64,000 nucleotides of DNA from Inquilinus ginsengisoli_B (GTDB lineage Bacteria; Pseudomonadota; Alphaproteobacteria; DSM-16000; Inquilinaceae). Below the pieces are notes generated by a model. It saw only the letters and a list, made by a program, of their open reading frames with translations, ran no database searches and had not been told where the DNA came from. Every line of letters starts with the position of its first letter. Within the stretch, counting starts at the first letter, position 1. Positions 17,376 through 25,820 of this stretch are shown piece after piece. The position numbers and the translations under genes are program-made. The stretch is from NCBI RefSeq assembly GCF_050434925.1, contig NZ_JBNDJK010000001.1, positions 5,208,001-5,272,000 of the forward strand, read 5' to 3'.

Positions 17376-18121
17376 TGCCGGATGCCGCCGGGCCGCCGGA
17401 GCTGACGGCCCGCGGCATCTCCGCCCGGTTCCGCGACCGCACCGGCGCGCCGATCGAGGCGCTGCGGTCGGTCTCGGCGCGCTTCCCGGCCGGCCGCCTG
17501 ACCGTCGTGGTCGGGCCGTCCGGCTCGGGCAAGACCACCTTGATCCACACCCTGGCCGGGATCGTCCGGCCGGCCGAGGGCGAGGTCGGCTTCGGCGGCA
17601 CCGTCGTCAGCGGCCTCGCCGAAGGCGCGCGCGACGCCTGGCGCCGCCGGCAATGCGGGCTGGTGTTCCAGCAGTTCCGGCTGGTGGAGGAGCTGGGGGC
17701 GCTGGCCAACGTCACCCTGCCGGCGCTGTTCTCGCGCTCCCGGCTCGACCCCGCCCTGCGGGCGCGGGCGCGCGAGCTGCTGGCGCGCTTCGAGGTGCCC
17801 GACCGGGCCGTTCCCGCCTCGCGGCTGTCGCGCGGCGAGCAGCAGCGCGTGGCCCTGGCGCGGGCACTGTTGCTGGACCCGCCGATCATCCTGGCGGACG
17901 AGCCGACGGCGAGCCTGGATGCCGAGAACGGCGAGCGCGTCGCCACGGCGCTGGCGGAGCTGGCCGGGGCCGGCAAGATCGTCGTCTGCGCCACCCACGA
18001 CCCGGCGCTGGCCGCACGGGCGGCGGCCGTCCTGACCCTGCGGGCCGGTGTCCTGGCGGAAGCCGAGGAGCCGGCGGAGGCCGTGGCGGCGGCCGGAGCT
18101 GCCCCCGGAGCCGCCCGGTGA
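17375..18121 (+). CDS. ABC transporter ATP-binding protein (LolD/MacB type)
   Basis: This 248-residue ATPase energises the FtsX-like permease encoded next. It shows Walker A VVGPSGSGKTTL, the Q-loop VFQQFRLVEELG, a signature LSRGEQQRVALARAL (LSRGE in place of the usual LSGGQ), Walker B PPIILADEPTASLD and the H-loop VCATHDPAL. The family moves lipids, lipoproteins or periplasmic partners by mechanotransmission rather than ordinary import. Its stop shares bases with the GTG start of the permease. The C-terminus is a short Ala/Glu-rich tail. Confidence 0.9.
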   Translation: MPDAAGPPELTARGISARFRDRTGAPIEALRSVSARFPAGRLTVVVGPSGSGKTTLIHTLAGIVRPAEGEVGFGGTVVSGLAEGARDAWRRRQCGLVFQQFRLVEELGALANVTLPALFSRSRLDPALRARARELLARFEVPDRAVPASRLSRGEQQRVALARALLLDPPIILADEPTASLDAENGERVATALAELAGAGKIVVCATHDPALAARAAAVLTLRAGVLAEAEEPAEAVAAAGAAPGAAR

Positions 18122-19371
18122 ATCCGTGGCCGGTGATCGGGGCGGCGCTGCGGCGCTATCGCTTCACCGCCCTGGTGTTCGTGCTGCTGGTCGCCGCCGG
18201 CGTGGCCCTGTCGGTCGCGATCCTGTCGCAGGAGCGCGCCCTGCGCACCGGCAGCGCCCGGGCCGCGGACCGGTTCGACCTGGTGGTGGCGGCGCCGGGC
18301 AGCCAGACCGACGCGCTGCTGACCGCGGTCTATCTCCAGCCCGGCGCGGTCCGGCTGCTGGCGCCGGAGATCACGGCGGCGCTGCTGAACGACGACCGCG
18401 CCGCCTTCGCCTCGCCGCTCGCCTTCGGCGACAGCCTGCGCGGCAGCCCGATCGTCGGCGCGATCCCGGCGCTGGTGGCGCATCTCTCCGACGGGCTGGC
18501 CGAGGGCCGGGTCTTCGCGTCACGGGCCGAGGCCGTGATCGGCGCCGCATCGCCCCTGCGCCTCGGCGACCGCTTCCGGCCGACCCACGGCGTCCACGCC
18601 GGGGCCGAGGCGGCGGCTGAGCATGACGGCCACGAAGCGGAGGAGGAGCATCACGGCGAGGCCGACGGCCACGACACCGAGCTGACCGTGGTCGGCCGGA
18701 TGAAGCCGACCGGCTCGCCCTGGGACCGGGCGATCGTGGTGCCGGTCGAGCTGGTCTGGGCGGTGCACGGCCTGCCGGACGGCCATGCCGAGGGCGAGGC
18801 GCGGATCGGCCCGCCCTTCGACCCGGCCCGCACCCCGGGCATCCCGGCGGCGGTGCTGCACGCCAAGGACGTCGCCGGCGCCTACCGGCTGCGGCAGGCC
18901 TATGCCACCGACGGCTCGATGGCGTTCTTCCCGGCCGAGGCGCTGATCAAGCTGTACGGCATCCTCGGCGACCTGCGGCGGCTGATGGCGCTGCTGGCGC
19001 TCGTCACCCAGGCGCTGGTGCTGCTGGCGCTGGTGGCCAGCGTGGTCATCCTGCTGCGCCTGCTGACGCCGCAATTCGTCACCCTGCGGGCCCTGGGCGC
19101 GCCGCGCCGCTACGTCTTCGCCGTCGCCTGGGGCTTCACCGCGACGCTGGTCGCGGCGGGCGTGCTGCTCGGCCTGGCCGGCGGCTGGGCCCTGTCCTTC
19201 GCGATCAGCCGGGCGCTCGCGACCCAGACCGGCATCGCCCTGCAGCCGACCCTGGGCGCAGCGGAGCTCTGGATCGCGCTGGCGGTGCTGCTGATCGGCT
19301 TCGCCCTGGCCGCGCTGCCCGCCTGGCTGATCCAGCGCCGCCCGCTGGCCGAGGCGCTGGCGGGGGAGTGA
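18118..19371 (+). CDS. FtsX/MacB-like ABC permease with histidine-rich periplasmic loop
   Basis: The 417-residue permease has the FtsX layout: one N-terminal membrane helix (ALVFVLLVAAGVALSVAILS), a large periplasmic domain, then three helices in the last third. GTG 18118 overlaps the ATPase stop as GTGA. At about residues 155-190 lies a His/Asp/Glu-rich loop (AEHDGHEAEEEHHGEADGHD) that looks made to bind Zn or Cu ions. With the Cys-pair Tat protein upstream, the cluster is probably a metal-linked type VII ABC system. The direction and substrate are not visible from sequence. Confidence 0.85.
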   Translation: MNPWPVIGAALRRYRFTALVFVLLVAAGVALSVAILSQERALRTGSARAADRFDLVVAAPGSQTDALLTAVYLQPGAVRLLAPEITAALLNDDRAAFASPLAFGDSLRGSPIVGAIPALVAHLSDGLAEGRVFASRAEAVIGAASPLRLGDRFRPTHGVHAGAEAAAEHDGHEAEEEHHGEADGHDTELTVVGRMKPTGSPWDRAIVVPVELVWAVHGLPDGHAEGEARIGPPFDPARTPGIPAAVLHAKDVAGAYRLRQAYATDGSMAFFPAEALIKLYGILGDLRRLMALLALVTQALVLLALVASVVILLRLLTPQFVTLRALGAPRRYVFAVAWGFTATLVAAGVLLGLAGGWALSFAISRALATQTGIALQPTLGAAELWIALAVLLIGFALAALPAWLIQRRPLAEALAGE

Positions 19372-19384
19372 GGGACTCCTCCGC

Positions 19385-19427
19385 TTACACCGACGTGACG
19401 ATCCAGGCCGCGCCGCCGATCGCGAGC
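19385..19427 (-). repeat. Detached copy of the DUF4126 gene 3' end
   Basis: These bases repeat, with about six mismatches in 43, the end of the DUF4126 gene at 20631-20673, and in its frame read AIGGAAWIVTSV-stop against AVGGAAWIVTSL-stop. The lipoprotein gene lies between the two copies. It is a tail left by duplication, not a gene. Confidence 0.8.
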
Positions 19428-19437
19428 AGCCGATTCA

Positions 19438-20592
19438 TCATTCGCGCGTGACCAGATAGGGCATCGATTCGGGTGGCCAGTGCCCTGCGCGTGAATCGTG
19501 GTAGTAGACCATCATGTGACCGGGGATGGCGCGGCTGATCCAGACGTCGCCCAGCTTGACCGGCTTCGGCAGCGGAGCCTTGACCGTGCGGGTCCCATCG
19601 AACCGGTACAGCACACGGAATCCGAGGATCCAGACTTCGCCCGGAGTCCCTTCGGCCAGCCCGTAGAAGGGTTCGCTTTGCCGGACCGACCCTCCGGGCC
19701 ACTGCTCCATCCACGCCTTCTCCCAGACCACCGAGACCTGGTCTCCGCACAGCTTCAGGATGGCACCTTGCTGCGAGGTCATGTGCGCCAACCCGGTGGA
19801 TGCCAGGACGCAGCCTGGCGCGCCGGGGGCCTGAATCAACCCGGTGACGGGATCGCAGTCACTGTTCAGCGGGCCGGCGCACAGATCCTTGCTGTCCCGC
19901 CGCTCGATGTTGGTGACGATGCCGGTCGCCGGATCCAGGCGCTGCAGGCCACCGCCCCATTCGCCGAAGTCGTGACCGATATACAGCAGGCCGTTGACCG
20001 CCAGGACGATGGGGGGCTCGGCAATCGGATGATCCCGGATCTCACCCTGCAGAGGCTTTGGCCTCCAGCGTCCGTCGGCGCCATGGACAATCATCCGATG
20101 CGGTGACAGCACCATCGGCCTCCCGTCGATGACGACCAGAGCCCGCGGCATCTCCGATGGCTCGAAGGGCGCTGAATCCTCGAAGCCGTTCCCGGTCCAG
20201 GACGACAGGACGAACTTGCCTCCAGCCGGCCGGAAGGTCTCCTCCATGTCGATCGGGTTGAGAGAGATCGATCGCAATGCCACCGGCTTGCCGTCTGACA
20301 CCGCGAGGTCGATGACACTGTCTGCGAAATGGCTCGTGCGCACCCCGCCGGGCAGCGTCAGGGACGCCAGGCTGCCGTCCAAGCCACGCAGCCACAGCCG
20401 GCCGTCCAGGCTCAGCCCTCGGCCGTAGTTCCGATATTCGCGTGCCGGGGCGATCTGGCCCGGTCCGAGGTCGGGCTTCGCAGCCACCACGCCGGCAGGA
20501 TTCGCCGGTCGTCCTGCCGGGCCGCTGCATCCTGCCAGAACCAGAAACGGCACCACGACTGCCGACATGATGACCGATCGGAATCCGCGCAT
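19438..20592 (-). CDS. Lipoprotein of unknown function, probable beta-propeller
   Basis: I do not recognise a named family. The N-terminus has a lipobox (VVPFLVLAGCSG), so the 384-residue protein should be lipid-anchored. The rest is made of repeating blocks such as LSLDGRLWLRGLDGSLASL, VNGLLYIGHDFGEWGGGLQR and GEVWILGFRVLYRFDG, which look like blades of a beta-propeller. Four cysteines (LCAGPLNSDC and two more) may form disulfides. The start has a strong GAAGGAGG seven bases upstream. It is inserted between the intact DUF4126 gene and a detached copy of that gene's tail, so it looks like acquired cargo. Confidence 0.7.
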   Translation of the reverse strand: MRGFRSVIMSAVVVPFLVLAGCSGPAGRPANPAGVVAAKPDLGPGQIAPAREYRNYGRGLSLDGRLWLRGLDGSLASLTLPGGVRTSHFADSVIDLAVSDGKPVALRSISLNPIDMEETFRPAGGKFVLSSWTGNGFEDSAPFEPSEMPRALVVIDGRPMVLSPHRMIVHGADGRWRPKPLQGEIRDHPIAEPPIVLAVNGLLYIGHDFGEWGGGLQRLDPATGIVTNIERRDSKDLCAGPLNSDCDPVTGLIQAPGAPGCVLASTGLAHMTSQQGAILKLCGDQVSVVWEKAWMEQWPGGSVRQSEPFYGLAEGTPGEVWILGFRVLYRFDGTRTVKAPLPKPVKLGDVWISRAIPGHMMVYYHDSRAGHWPPESMPYLVTRE

Positions 20593-20630
20593 GATGCCGC
20601 CTCCTTCAGATGTGGCGAGTCTCCACCTGG

Positions 20631-21086
20631 CTACAGCGAGGTGACGATCCAGGCCGCTCCGCCGACCGCGACCGCGTCCTCCAGCAGGGCGACCGGCAGG
20701 TCGCGCCCCGCCGCCCGGGCCAGCCGGGACCGCAGCTCATAGCCCAGCAGCGTGCCGGTCACGGCGCCGGCCACGCCAGCGATGAGGCCGACGATCACCG
20801 AGCCGCCGACGATGCCGAAGGCGGCGCCGCAGACCGCGCCGCTGACGATCCGGGCGCCGAACTGCACCGGCACCTTCCGGCTCGGCGTCTTCGGCAGCTG
20901 GTCGGCGATCAGCTCGGCGATCGCCGCCGCGGTGAGCAGCCAGGGCGTCACCGCGGCGCCGAGAAATTCCAGCCCGGTGCCGTCGAGCGGCAGCCAGCCG
21001 AGATGGGCGGCCCAGCTGACGGCCGCCGGCGCGGTCATCGTCCGCAGCCCGGCGACGCACCCGATCAGGAAGGCCAGGACCAGCAT
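20631..21086 (-). CDS. DUF4126 family membrane protein
   Basis: This 151-residue hydrophobic protein has several glycine-rich helices (MLVLAFLIGCVAGLRTMTAP, SGAVCGAAFGIVGGSVIVGL, VAGAVTGTLLGYELRSRLAR) typical of DUF4126 (YqgC-like) membrane proteins. The family has no established function. I chose ATG 21086 because GGGGGAG precedes it closely and the protein then starts like its family; the upstream frame to 21350 has no such support. The last 14 codons are duplicated at 19385-19427. Confidence 0.82.
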   Translation of the reverse strand: MLVLAFLIGCVAGLRTMTAPAAVSWAAHLGWLPLDGTGLEFLGAAVTPWLLTAAAIAELIADQLPKTPSRKVPVQFGARIVSGAVCGAAFGIVGGSVIVGLIAGVAGAVTGTLLGYELRSRLARAAGRDLPVALLEDAVAVGGAAWIVTSL

Positions 21087-21364
21087 CGAAATCTCCCCCG
21101 GAAATGCGAGGCCGCTGTGGGCCGGTCTGAAAATCGGCCGCCAGCATCGGCGATCCCCGCCTGCCTGTCGATACCGTCCGGCTTCGCTCCGCCTGGCTGG
21201 CTGAGATCCTGACCCTGGCCGGGTGGATGTCGTCCGATGGCCCGCCAGCCCCGCTGAATTGGCTGGCCTAATATAATACACCCTCAATGCCCGAGCAGGC
21301 TTTCGCTGCGATGAAACGCCATCCGTCAGATAGAATCTCCAATTCCACATGGCAGGAGTTCACC

Positions 21365-22912
21365 ATGACCAGCGCAACAGCGTTACCGGCAGATCTGGAC
21401 AGGCGTTCACGGGTTGGGCGGCCGTTCCTTCGCGGCCTGCTGGTGTCCGCCATCGCCGCGGCATCGCTGTGGCCGGCCGGCGCGTCGGCCGCCGAGCGCG
21501 ACGAATTCTTCTGGCTCGGGGAAATCAACAAGGCGACCGCCGTCATCAACGCCGATGAGGGCTTGCTCGACAGGCAGCTGACGCCGGGAATCGCGGCGGC
21601 CATCGCCAAGGTCATCGCGGACGGAGACAAGGAAGGGGCCAGGCGGCCGAGCAGCGTGATCACCTTCGAGCCTCTGCTGATCAAGGCCGGCGGCATGGAT
21701 GTCACGCTGCTGCATGCCGGACGCTCCAGCCAGGACATGCACGCCACCTACCGCGCGGCGATCCTGCGCGACGAGATGCTGGACCTGGCCGCGCAGCTCA
21801 ACATCACGGCCACGACGCTGGTCGACCTGGCCGCGGCGCATGCCGACACCGTCGTCCCCAACTACACCAACGGCGTCGCCGCGCAGCCGAACAGCTTCGG
21901 CCACTATCTGCTCGGCCATGCCGCCGGGTTCGCGCGCGATGCCGAACGCATCCGCCAGGCCTATGCACGCATCGACCGGTCCGCCATGGGCACAACGGTC
22001 CTCAACGGCACCGGGTGGCCGCTGAACCGTCAGCGCATGGCCGATTACCTCGGCTTTGCGCAACTGGTCGACAACGCCTACGACGCCTCCCAGATCTCCT
22101 CGATGGACGAACCGGTGGAGGTCGGGGCGATCGTCACGGCGATCGCGCTGCACACCGGCAATTTCGTCGAGGACATCATGACGCAATATGCCGGTCCGCG
22201 GCCGTGGATCCTGCTGGAAGAGGGCGGCGGCAACACCTATGTGTCGAGCGCGATGCCGCAGAAGCGCAATCCGGGCCTCCTGAACTCGACCCGCAGCGAT
22301 GCCTCGACGGCGATCACCCTGGCGCTCGGGCCGGTGATCCAGACCCACAACATCACGCCGGGCATGCCGGACCCGAAGGATGTCGAGCAGAACACGGCGA
22401 TGATCGACGCCGGCATCAAGACGCTGAAGGATCTCGACCGCGTGCTGAAGGCCCTGGTGATCAACCGCGACCGGGCGCTGGAGGAGCTGAACAGCGACTG
22501 GACGGCCTCGCAGGAGCTGGCCGACATCCTGATGCGCAAATACGGCCTGCCCTTCCGCGAGGGCCATCATTTCGCGTCGGAGGTGGTGAGCTACGCCAAG
22601 CAGAACGGCATCAAGCCGCTGGATTTCCCCTATGCCGAGGCGCAGCGCATCTACGCCGAGGCCGTCGCCGGCACGAAATATCCGCAGGCGCTGCCGATGG
22701 CCGAGGCGGAGTTCCGCGCCGGCCTCGACCCGGTGGCGATCGTGAAGGCCCGCAGCACGAGCGGCGGGCCGCAGCCCGCGGAAATGGAGCGCATGATCGC
22801 CAAGGCCAGAAGCGAGCTCGCGGACCAGGACGCCTGGATCAAGGAGCGGCGCGAATTCATCGACACCGCCCTGGCCAGGCTCGACGGGGATTTCGCCAAG
22901 CTGATGCGGTGA
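21365..22912 (+). CDS. Exported argininosuccinate-lyase-like enzyme
   Basis: The protein belongs to the aspartase/fumarase/argininosuccinate-lyase superfamily, which performs anti-elimination releasing fumarate or related acids. Seen are the early LLHAGRSSQDMHATYRAAIL, GHYLLGHAAGF, and the signature GGGNTYVSSAMPQKRNPG with its catalytic serine loop. Unlike biosynthetic ArgH it has an N-terminal signal sequence (RGLLVSAIAAASLWPAGASA), so it should act in the periplasm. The usual YNKD segment is replaced by MPDPKDVEQN. ATG 21365 has AGGAG seven bases upstream. It has no arginine-pathway neighbour, so I do not call it argH. The substrate is unknown. Confidence 0.8.
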   Translation: MTSATALPADLDRRSRVGRPFLRGLLVSAIAAASLWPAGASAAERDEFFWLGEINKATAVINADEGLLDRQLTPGIAAAIAKVIADGDKEGARRPSSVITFEPLLIKAGGMDVTLLHAGRSSQDMHATYRAAILRDEMLDLAAQLNITATTLVDLAAAHADTVVPNYTNGVAAQPNSFGHYLLGHAAGFARDAERIRQAYARIDRSAMGTTVLNGTGWPLNRQRMADYLGFAQLVDNAYDASQISSMDEPVEVGAIVTAIALHTGNFVEDIMTQYAGPRPWILLEEGGGNTYVSSAMPQKRNPGLLNSTRSDASTAITLALGPVIQTHNITPGMPDPKDVEQNTAMIDAGIKTLKDLDRVLKALVINRDRALEELNSDWTASQELADILMRKYGLPFREGHHFASEVVSYAKQNGIKPLDFPYAEAQRIYAEAVAGTKYPQALPMAEAEFRAGLDPVAIVKARSTSGGPQPAEMERMIAKARSELADQDAWIKERREFIDTALARLDGDFAKLMR

Positions 22913-22943
22913 GGGGCAGGGGCGCGGGACGTCGGGTCAAGCG

Positions 22944-23142
22944 CACGGCTGTCCGGTTGAGAAAAATCGCAACTAAAGCGTGTTTTTCTTAGGTTGATCT
23001 ATTTTACTGTCATCCTCGGGCTTGACCCGAGGATCCAGGGGCTTTCAAAGCGTTCTCGATGGCCCCTGGATTGCCGGGTCAAGCCCGGCAATGACAATAA
23101 AAGTTTAGTTCAGCGCCTAGATCTGCAACCCGAAAAGCTTAA
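22944..23142 (+). repeat. Extended ~200-bp repeat, copy B (intact, inverted to copy A)
   Basis: This is the uninterrupted inverted partner of 15321-16925. The core 23009-23096 is a composite double-hairpin palindrome with a TCCTCGGG-type left arm and a TTGCCGGG-type right arm. Flanks match copy A on both sides for about 60 bases. It starts 31 bases after the lyase-like gene. It preserves the empty target site of the IS in copy A. Confidence 0.85.
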
Positions 23143-23228
23143 CTGGACCGCCTTGGGTCAGGCCCAGGCATGACAGTTTAGGACAAGTCCTGGAGTCAAT
23201 CGGCCCGATTGTTCTCGAGCTGATCCTG

Positions 23229-23272
23229 CCCCCGCGTCAGAAGCCGCCCCACCCGATTCACCTCGGTCTCGC
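23229..23272 (-). repeat. Detached copy of the D-aminoacylase gene 3' end
   Basis: About 40 of these 44 bases match 24369-24412, the last codons of the D-aminoacylase gene. The HExxH protein gene lies between the two copies. The arrangement mirrors that around the lipoprotein at 19.4-20.6 kb. Confidence 0.8.
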
Positions 23273-23335
23273 AAACCTAGGCGACGAGAGGTAGTATTCT
23301 CCGGCTCATCTGCGCAAATGGGATGGAGATGCGGC

Positions 23336-24331
23336 ATGTCTCTTCGGATCGACACCAGCGCATCGATGCAAACCGGGCGAACCGCGCCTGCTTCATTGGC
23401 ACAGCAGCAAGCCTTCAACAACGCGGTTTCGCAATCGACGGGCATGCGCGGAGCAGCGGGAGAGACGGATAAGACGGTCGACGACCCCGGCAACAGCGGG
23501 GGTGTCGAAAAGGGCGGGAGCTGGGCCGACTTTATCGAGCGGATGGTGAAGGAGGCTTGGGCGAGACAGCAGAAGCTGGAGCGCTATGAGGCCGAAGTGT
23601 CGAAACAGTCTCCGACCGGCGCAAAGATCATTGCCGAAGCGGAGCGGCTGGGTGTGCGGGTCCATGTGCTCAGCGATGAAGACTATGAGAGTCGTCATCC
23701 CGGCACGGGAGGCGTGACCGTCAATGGCGAGGTCTATATTCCGGAATCGGCGCTGGATACGGACGGAAATCCGGTCCTCGAGCATGAATTGCTGCATGCC
23801 ATTCTCGGCCATAGCCCTGAGATCTTCGACAACGCACTGCCGCTCGATGAGCGCATCACGCATGCACGCGATCTGTTCGAGGGAATGGGACTTGATGCCG
23901 ATGACGGCGAGCGCTTTGCGCGCGCGATCGATGGCTGGCCGCCTGAGCGAAACGTCGACGCGGATCACATACAGGCCTATGTCAGCGGCGTCGATATCGC
24001 TCGCGAGAAGGCCGGCTTGCCGCCACTGACGGACGCGCAGCGCGACGAGCTTTATGCGGGTGCGGCGGAGCGGGAGGCGGCGCTCGGCATTCAACGCGGG
24101 CCGCTTGCGGACTACGACAAGACAGAGTGGCCCATGCTGCGCCCGCTGCTGCTCGCCAGAGCCGAGGCGCAGTGGGCGGCGACGCCCCAGGGCCGCGCCC
24201 ACCCGCCGTCCGGCGATACGATGGAGGAGCGCGCCGCGAGCCTCTCGGCCATCATCGAGAAATTTGCCAGTGAAGATCGGCTGCTGAAGTTCAAATCCCA
24301 GCCGGCGCAGACCGCCCAAGGGCCAGATTGA
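23336..24331 (+). CDS. Hypothetical protein with HExxH zincin-like motif
   Basis: I do not recognise the family. The 331-residue protein has a low-complexity polar N-terminus (MSLRIDTSASMQTGRTAPAS) without a signal peptide. A helical stretch rich in Lys, Glu and Arg follows, then VLEHELLHAILGHSPEIF, where HELLH fits a zinc metalloprotease site and the later GH could add a ligand. The C-terminal half is charged and helical. GGAG precedes ATG 23336. The Ser/Thr/Gln-rich start and isolated zincin core resemble secreted effectors or toxins, but this is a guess. It sits as cargo between a detached and an intact D-aminoacylase tail. Confidence 0.6.
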   Translation: MSLRIDTSASMQTGRTAPASLAQQQAFNNAVSQSTGMRGAAGETDKTVDDPGNSGGVEKGGSWADFIERMVKEAWARQQKLERYEAEVSKQSPTGAKIIAEAERLGVRVHVLSDEDYESRHPGTGGVTVNGEVYIPESALDTDGNPVLEHELLHAILGHSPEIFDNALPLDERITHARDLFEGMGLDADDGERFARAIDGWPPERNVDADHIQAYVSGVDIAREKAGLPPLTDAQRDELYAGAAEREAALGIQRGPLADYDKTEWPMLRPLLLARAEAQWAATPQGRAHPPSGDTMEERAASLSAIIEKFASEDRLLKFKSQPAQTAQGPD

Positions 24332-24362
24332 TGAGCGGTCAATTCACATAGACTTGCCCGCG

Positions 24363-25820
24363 TCACGCTGCCCGCGTCAGCAGCCGTCCCGCCCGGTCCA
24401 CCTCGGTCTCGCCGGCGCGCCAGGACAGGCGGCCGTTGACCAGCACGAAGTCGAGGCCGCGGGACGGGGTCTTCGGGGCTTCGAAGGTGGCGGCGTCGGC
24501 GATGTGGGCCGGGTCGAACACCACCAGGTCGGCGGCATGGCCCTCGCGCACCAGGCCGCGGCCGGGCAGGTTGAAGCGCATCGCCGACAGGCCGGTCATC
24601 TTGTGCACCGCCGTCTCCAGCGGGAACAGGCCCAGGTCGCGGCTGTAATGGCCCAGCACGCGCGGGAAGGTGCCCCACAGGCGCGGATGCGGGTGGCTGT
24701 CATGCGGCAGCCCGTCCGAGCCGATCATGGTCAGCGGAAAGGACAGGATGCGGCGGACATCGGCCTCGTCCATCTGGAAATAGATGGCACCGGCCGGGTG
24801 CAGCCGCACCGCCGCCTCCTTCTCGGTGCAGCCCCAGTCCGCGGCGATCTCGGCCAGGTCGCGGCCCGCCATCTCCGGCTGCGCCTTCGACCAGGCGACC
24901 ATGATCCGGATGTCGCCGGTGACATGGTCCGGGTCCAGCACGGTCGACCCGGCGGTGTAGGGATAGGCGTCGAGCCCGACCGGCTGGTGGCGGCTGGCTT
25001 CCTCGATCACCGGCAGGGTCTCGCGGCTGCGGCCCCAATTGTGCGGCCCGGCGCATTTGTGGTGCGAGATGACCACCGGCACCTCGGCCCGGCGGGCGGT
25101 GGAGAAGCTCTCCTCCAGCGAGTCGAGCACCTTGTCGTGCTCGTCGCGCATATGGGTGGCGTAGACGCCGCCGCGGTCGGCCAGGAGCTCGGCCAGCGCC
25201 GCCACCTCGTCGGCATCGGCCGCGGCGTTGGGCTTGTAGTAGAGGCCGGTGGAGAAGCCGATGGCGCCCGCATCCAGGCTGTCGGCCAGCAGGCGTCGCA
25301 TGGCGTCGATCTCGCCGGCATCCGCCTTGCGGCCGGTATCCACCATGGTGCCGATGCGCAGCGAGGAATGGCCGATCAGCGCAGCCACGTTGACGCCCGG
25401 CACAACCTCGCCCAGCCGGCCGCGATAGTCGGCGAAGCTCGGGAACTCGTAGGCGGCTTCGTCGCCCAGCAGGTTCAAGGGCGGCGGCGGGGCGCCCCTC
25501 AGCGTCAGCGGCGACAGGCTGATGCCGCAATTGCCGACCACCACCGTGGTCACGCCCTGGCTGATCTTCGGCAGCATGTCCGGGCCGTCGATCACCGCCC
25601 GGTCGTCATGGGTGTGCACGTCGATGAAGCCGGGCGCCACCACCCGGCCGACGACGTCGATGCTGTCGCGCGCCCGGTCGGCGGCGATGCTGCCGGTCGG
25701 GGCCACGGCGGCGATGCGGTCGCCGAGGATGGCGACATCGGCCTGGAGGCGGGGGGCGCCGGAACCATCGATCACGGTGCCGTTGCGGAGCAGCAGGTCA
25801 TAGCGCGGTTGGTCAGGCAT
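24363..25820 (-). CDS. N-acyl-D-amino-acid deacylase (D-aminoacylase)
   Basis: This amidohydrolase releases free D-amino acids from N-acyl-D-amino acids or related compounds. The 485-residue protein shows the metal-site start VVAPGFIDVHTHDD, then GVTTVVVGNCGISL, ALIGHSSLRIGTM, the conserved ATHMRDEHDKV and VVISHHKCAGPHNWG with further His ligands, and SDGLPHDSHPHPRLWGTFPR. The start overlaps the stop of the RpiR regulator gene by eight bases, so the two are cotranscribed. With the PLP amino acid deaminase and RidA nearby it forms a route from acyl-D-amino acids to keto acids. Its 3' end is duplicated upstream at 23229. Confidence 0.9.
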   Translation of the reverse strand: MPDQPRYDLLLRNGTVIDGSGAPRLQADVAILGDRIAAVAPTGSIAADRARDSIDVVGRVVAPGFIDVHTHDDRAVIDGPDMLPKISQGVTTVVVGNCGISLSPLTLRGAPPPPLNLLGDEAAYEFPSFADYRGRLGEVVPGVNVAALIGHSSLRIGTMVDTGRKADAGEIDAMRRLLADSLDAGAIGFSTGLYYKPNAAADADEVAALAELLADRGGVYATHMRDEHDKVLDSLEESFSTARRAEVPVVISHHKCAGPHNWGRSRETLPVIEEASRHQPVGLDAYPYTAGSTVLDPDHVTGDIRIMVAWSKAQPEMAGRDLAEIAADWGCTEKEAAVRLHPAGAIYFQMDEADVRRILSFPLTMIGSDGLPHDSHPHPRLWGTFPRVLGHYSRDLGLFPLETAVHKMTGLSAMRFNLPGRGLVREGHAADLVVFDPAHIADAATFEAPKTPSRGLDFVLVNGRLSWRAGETEVDRAGRLLTRAA

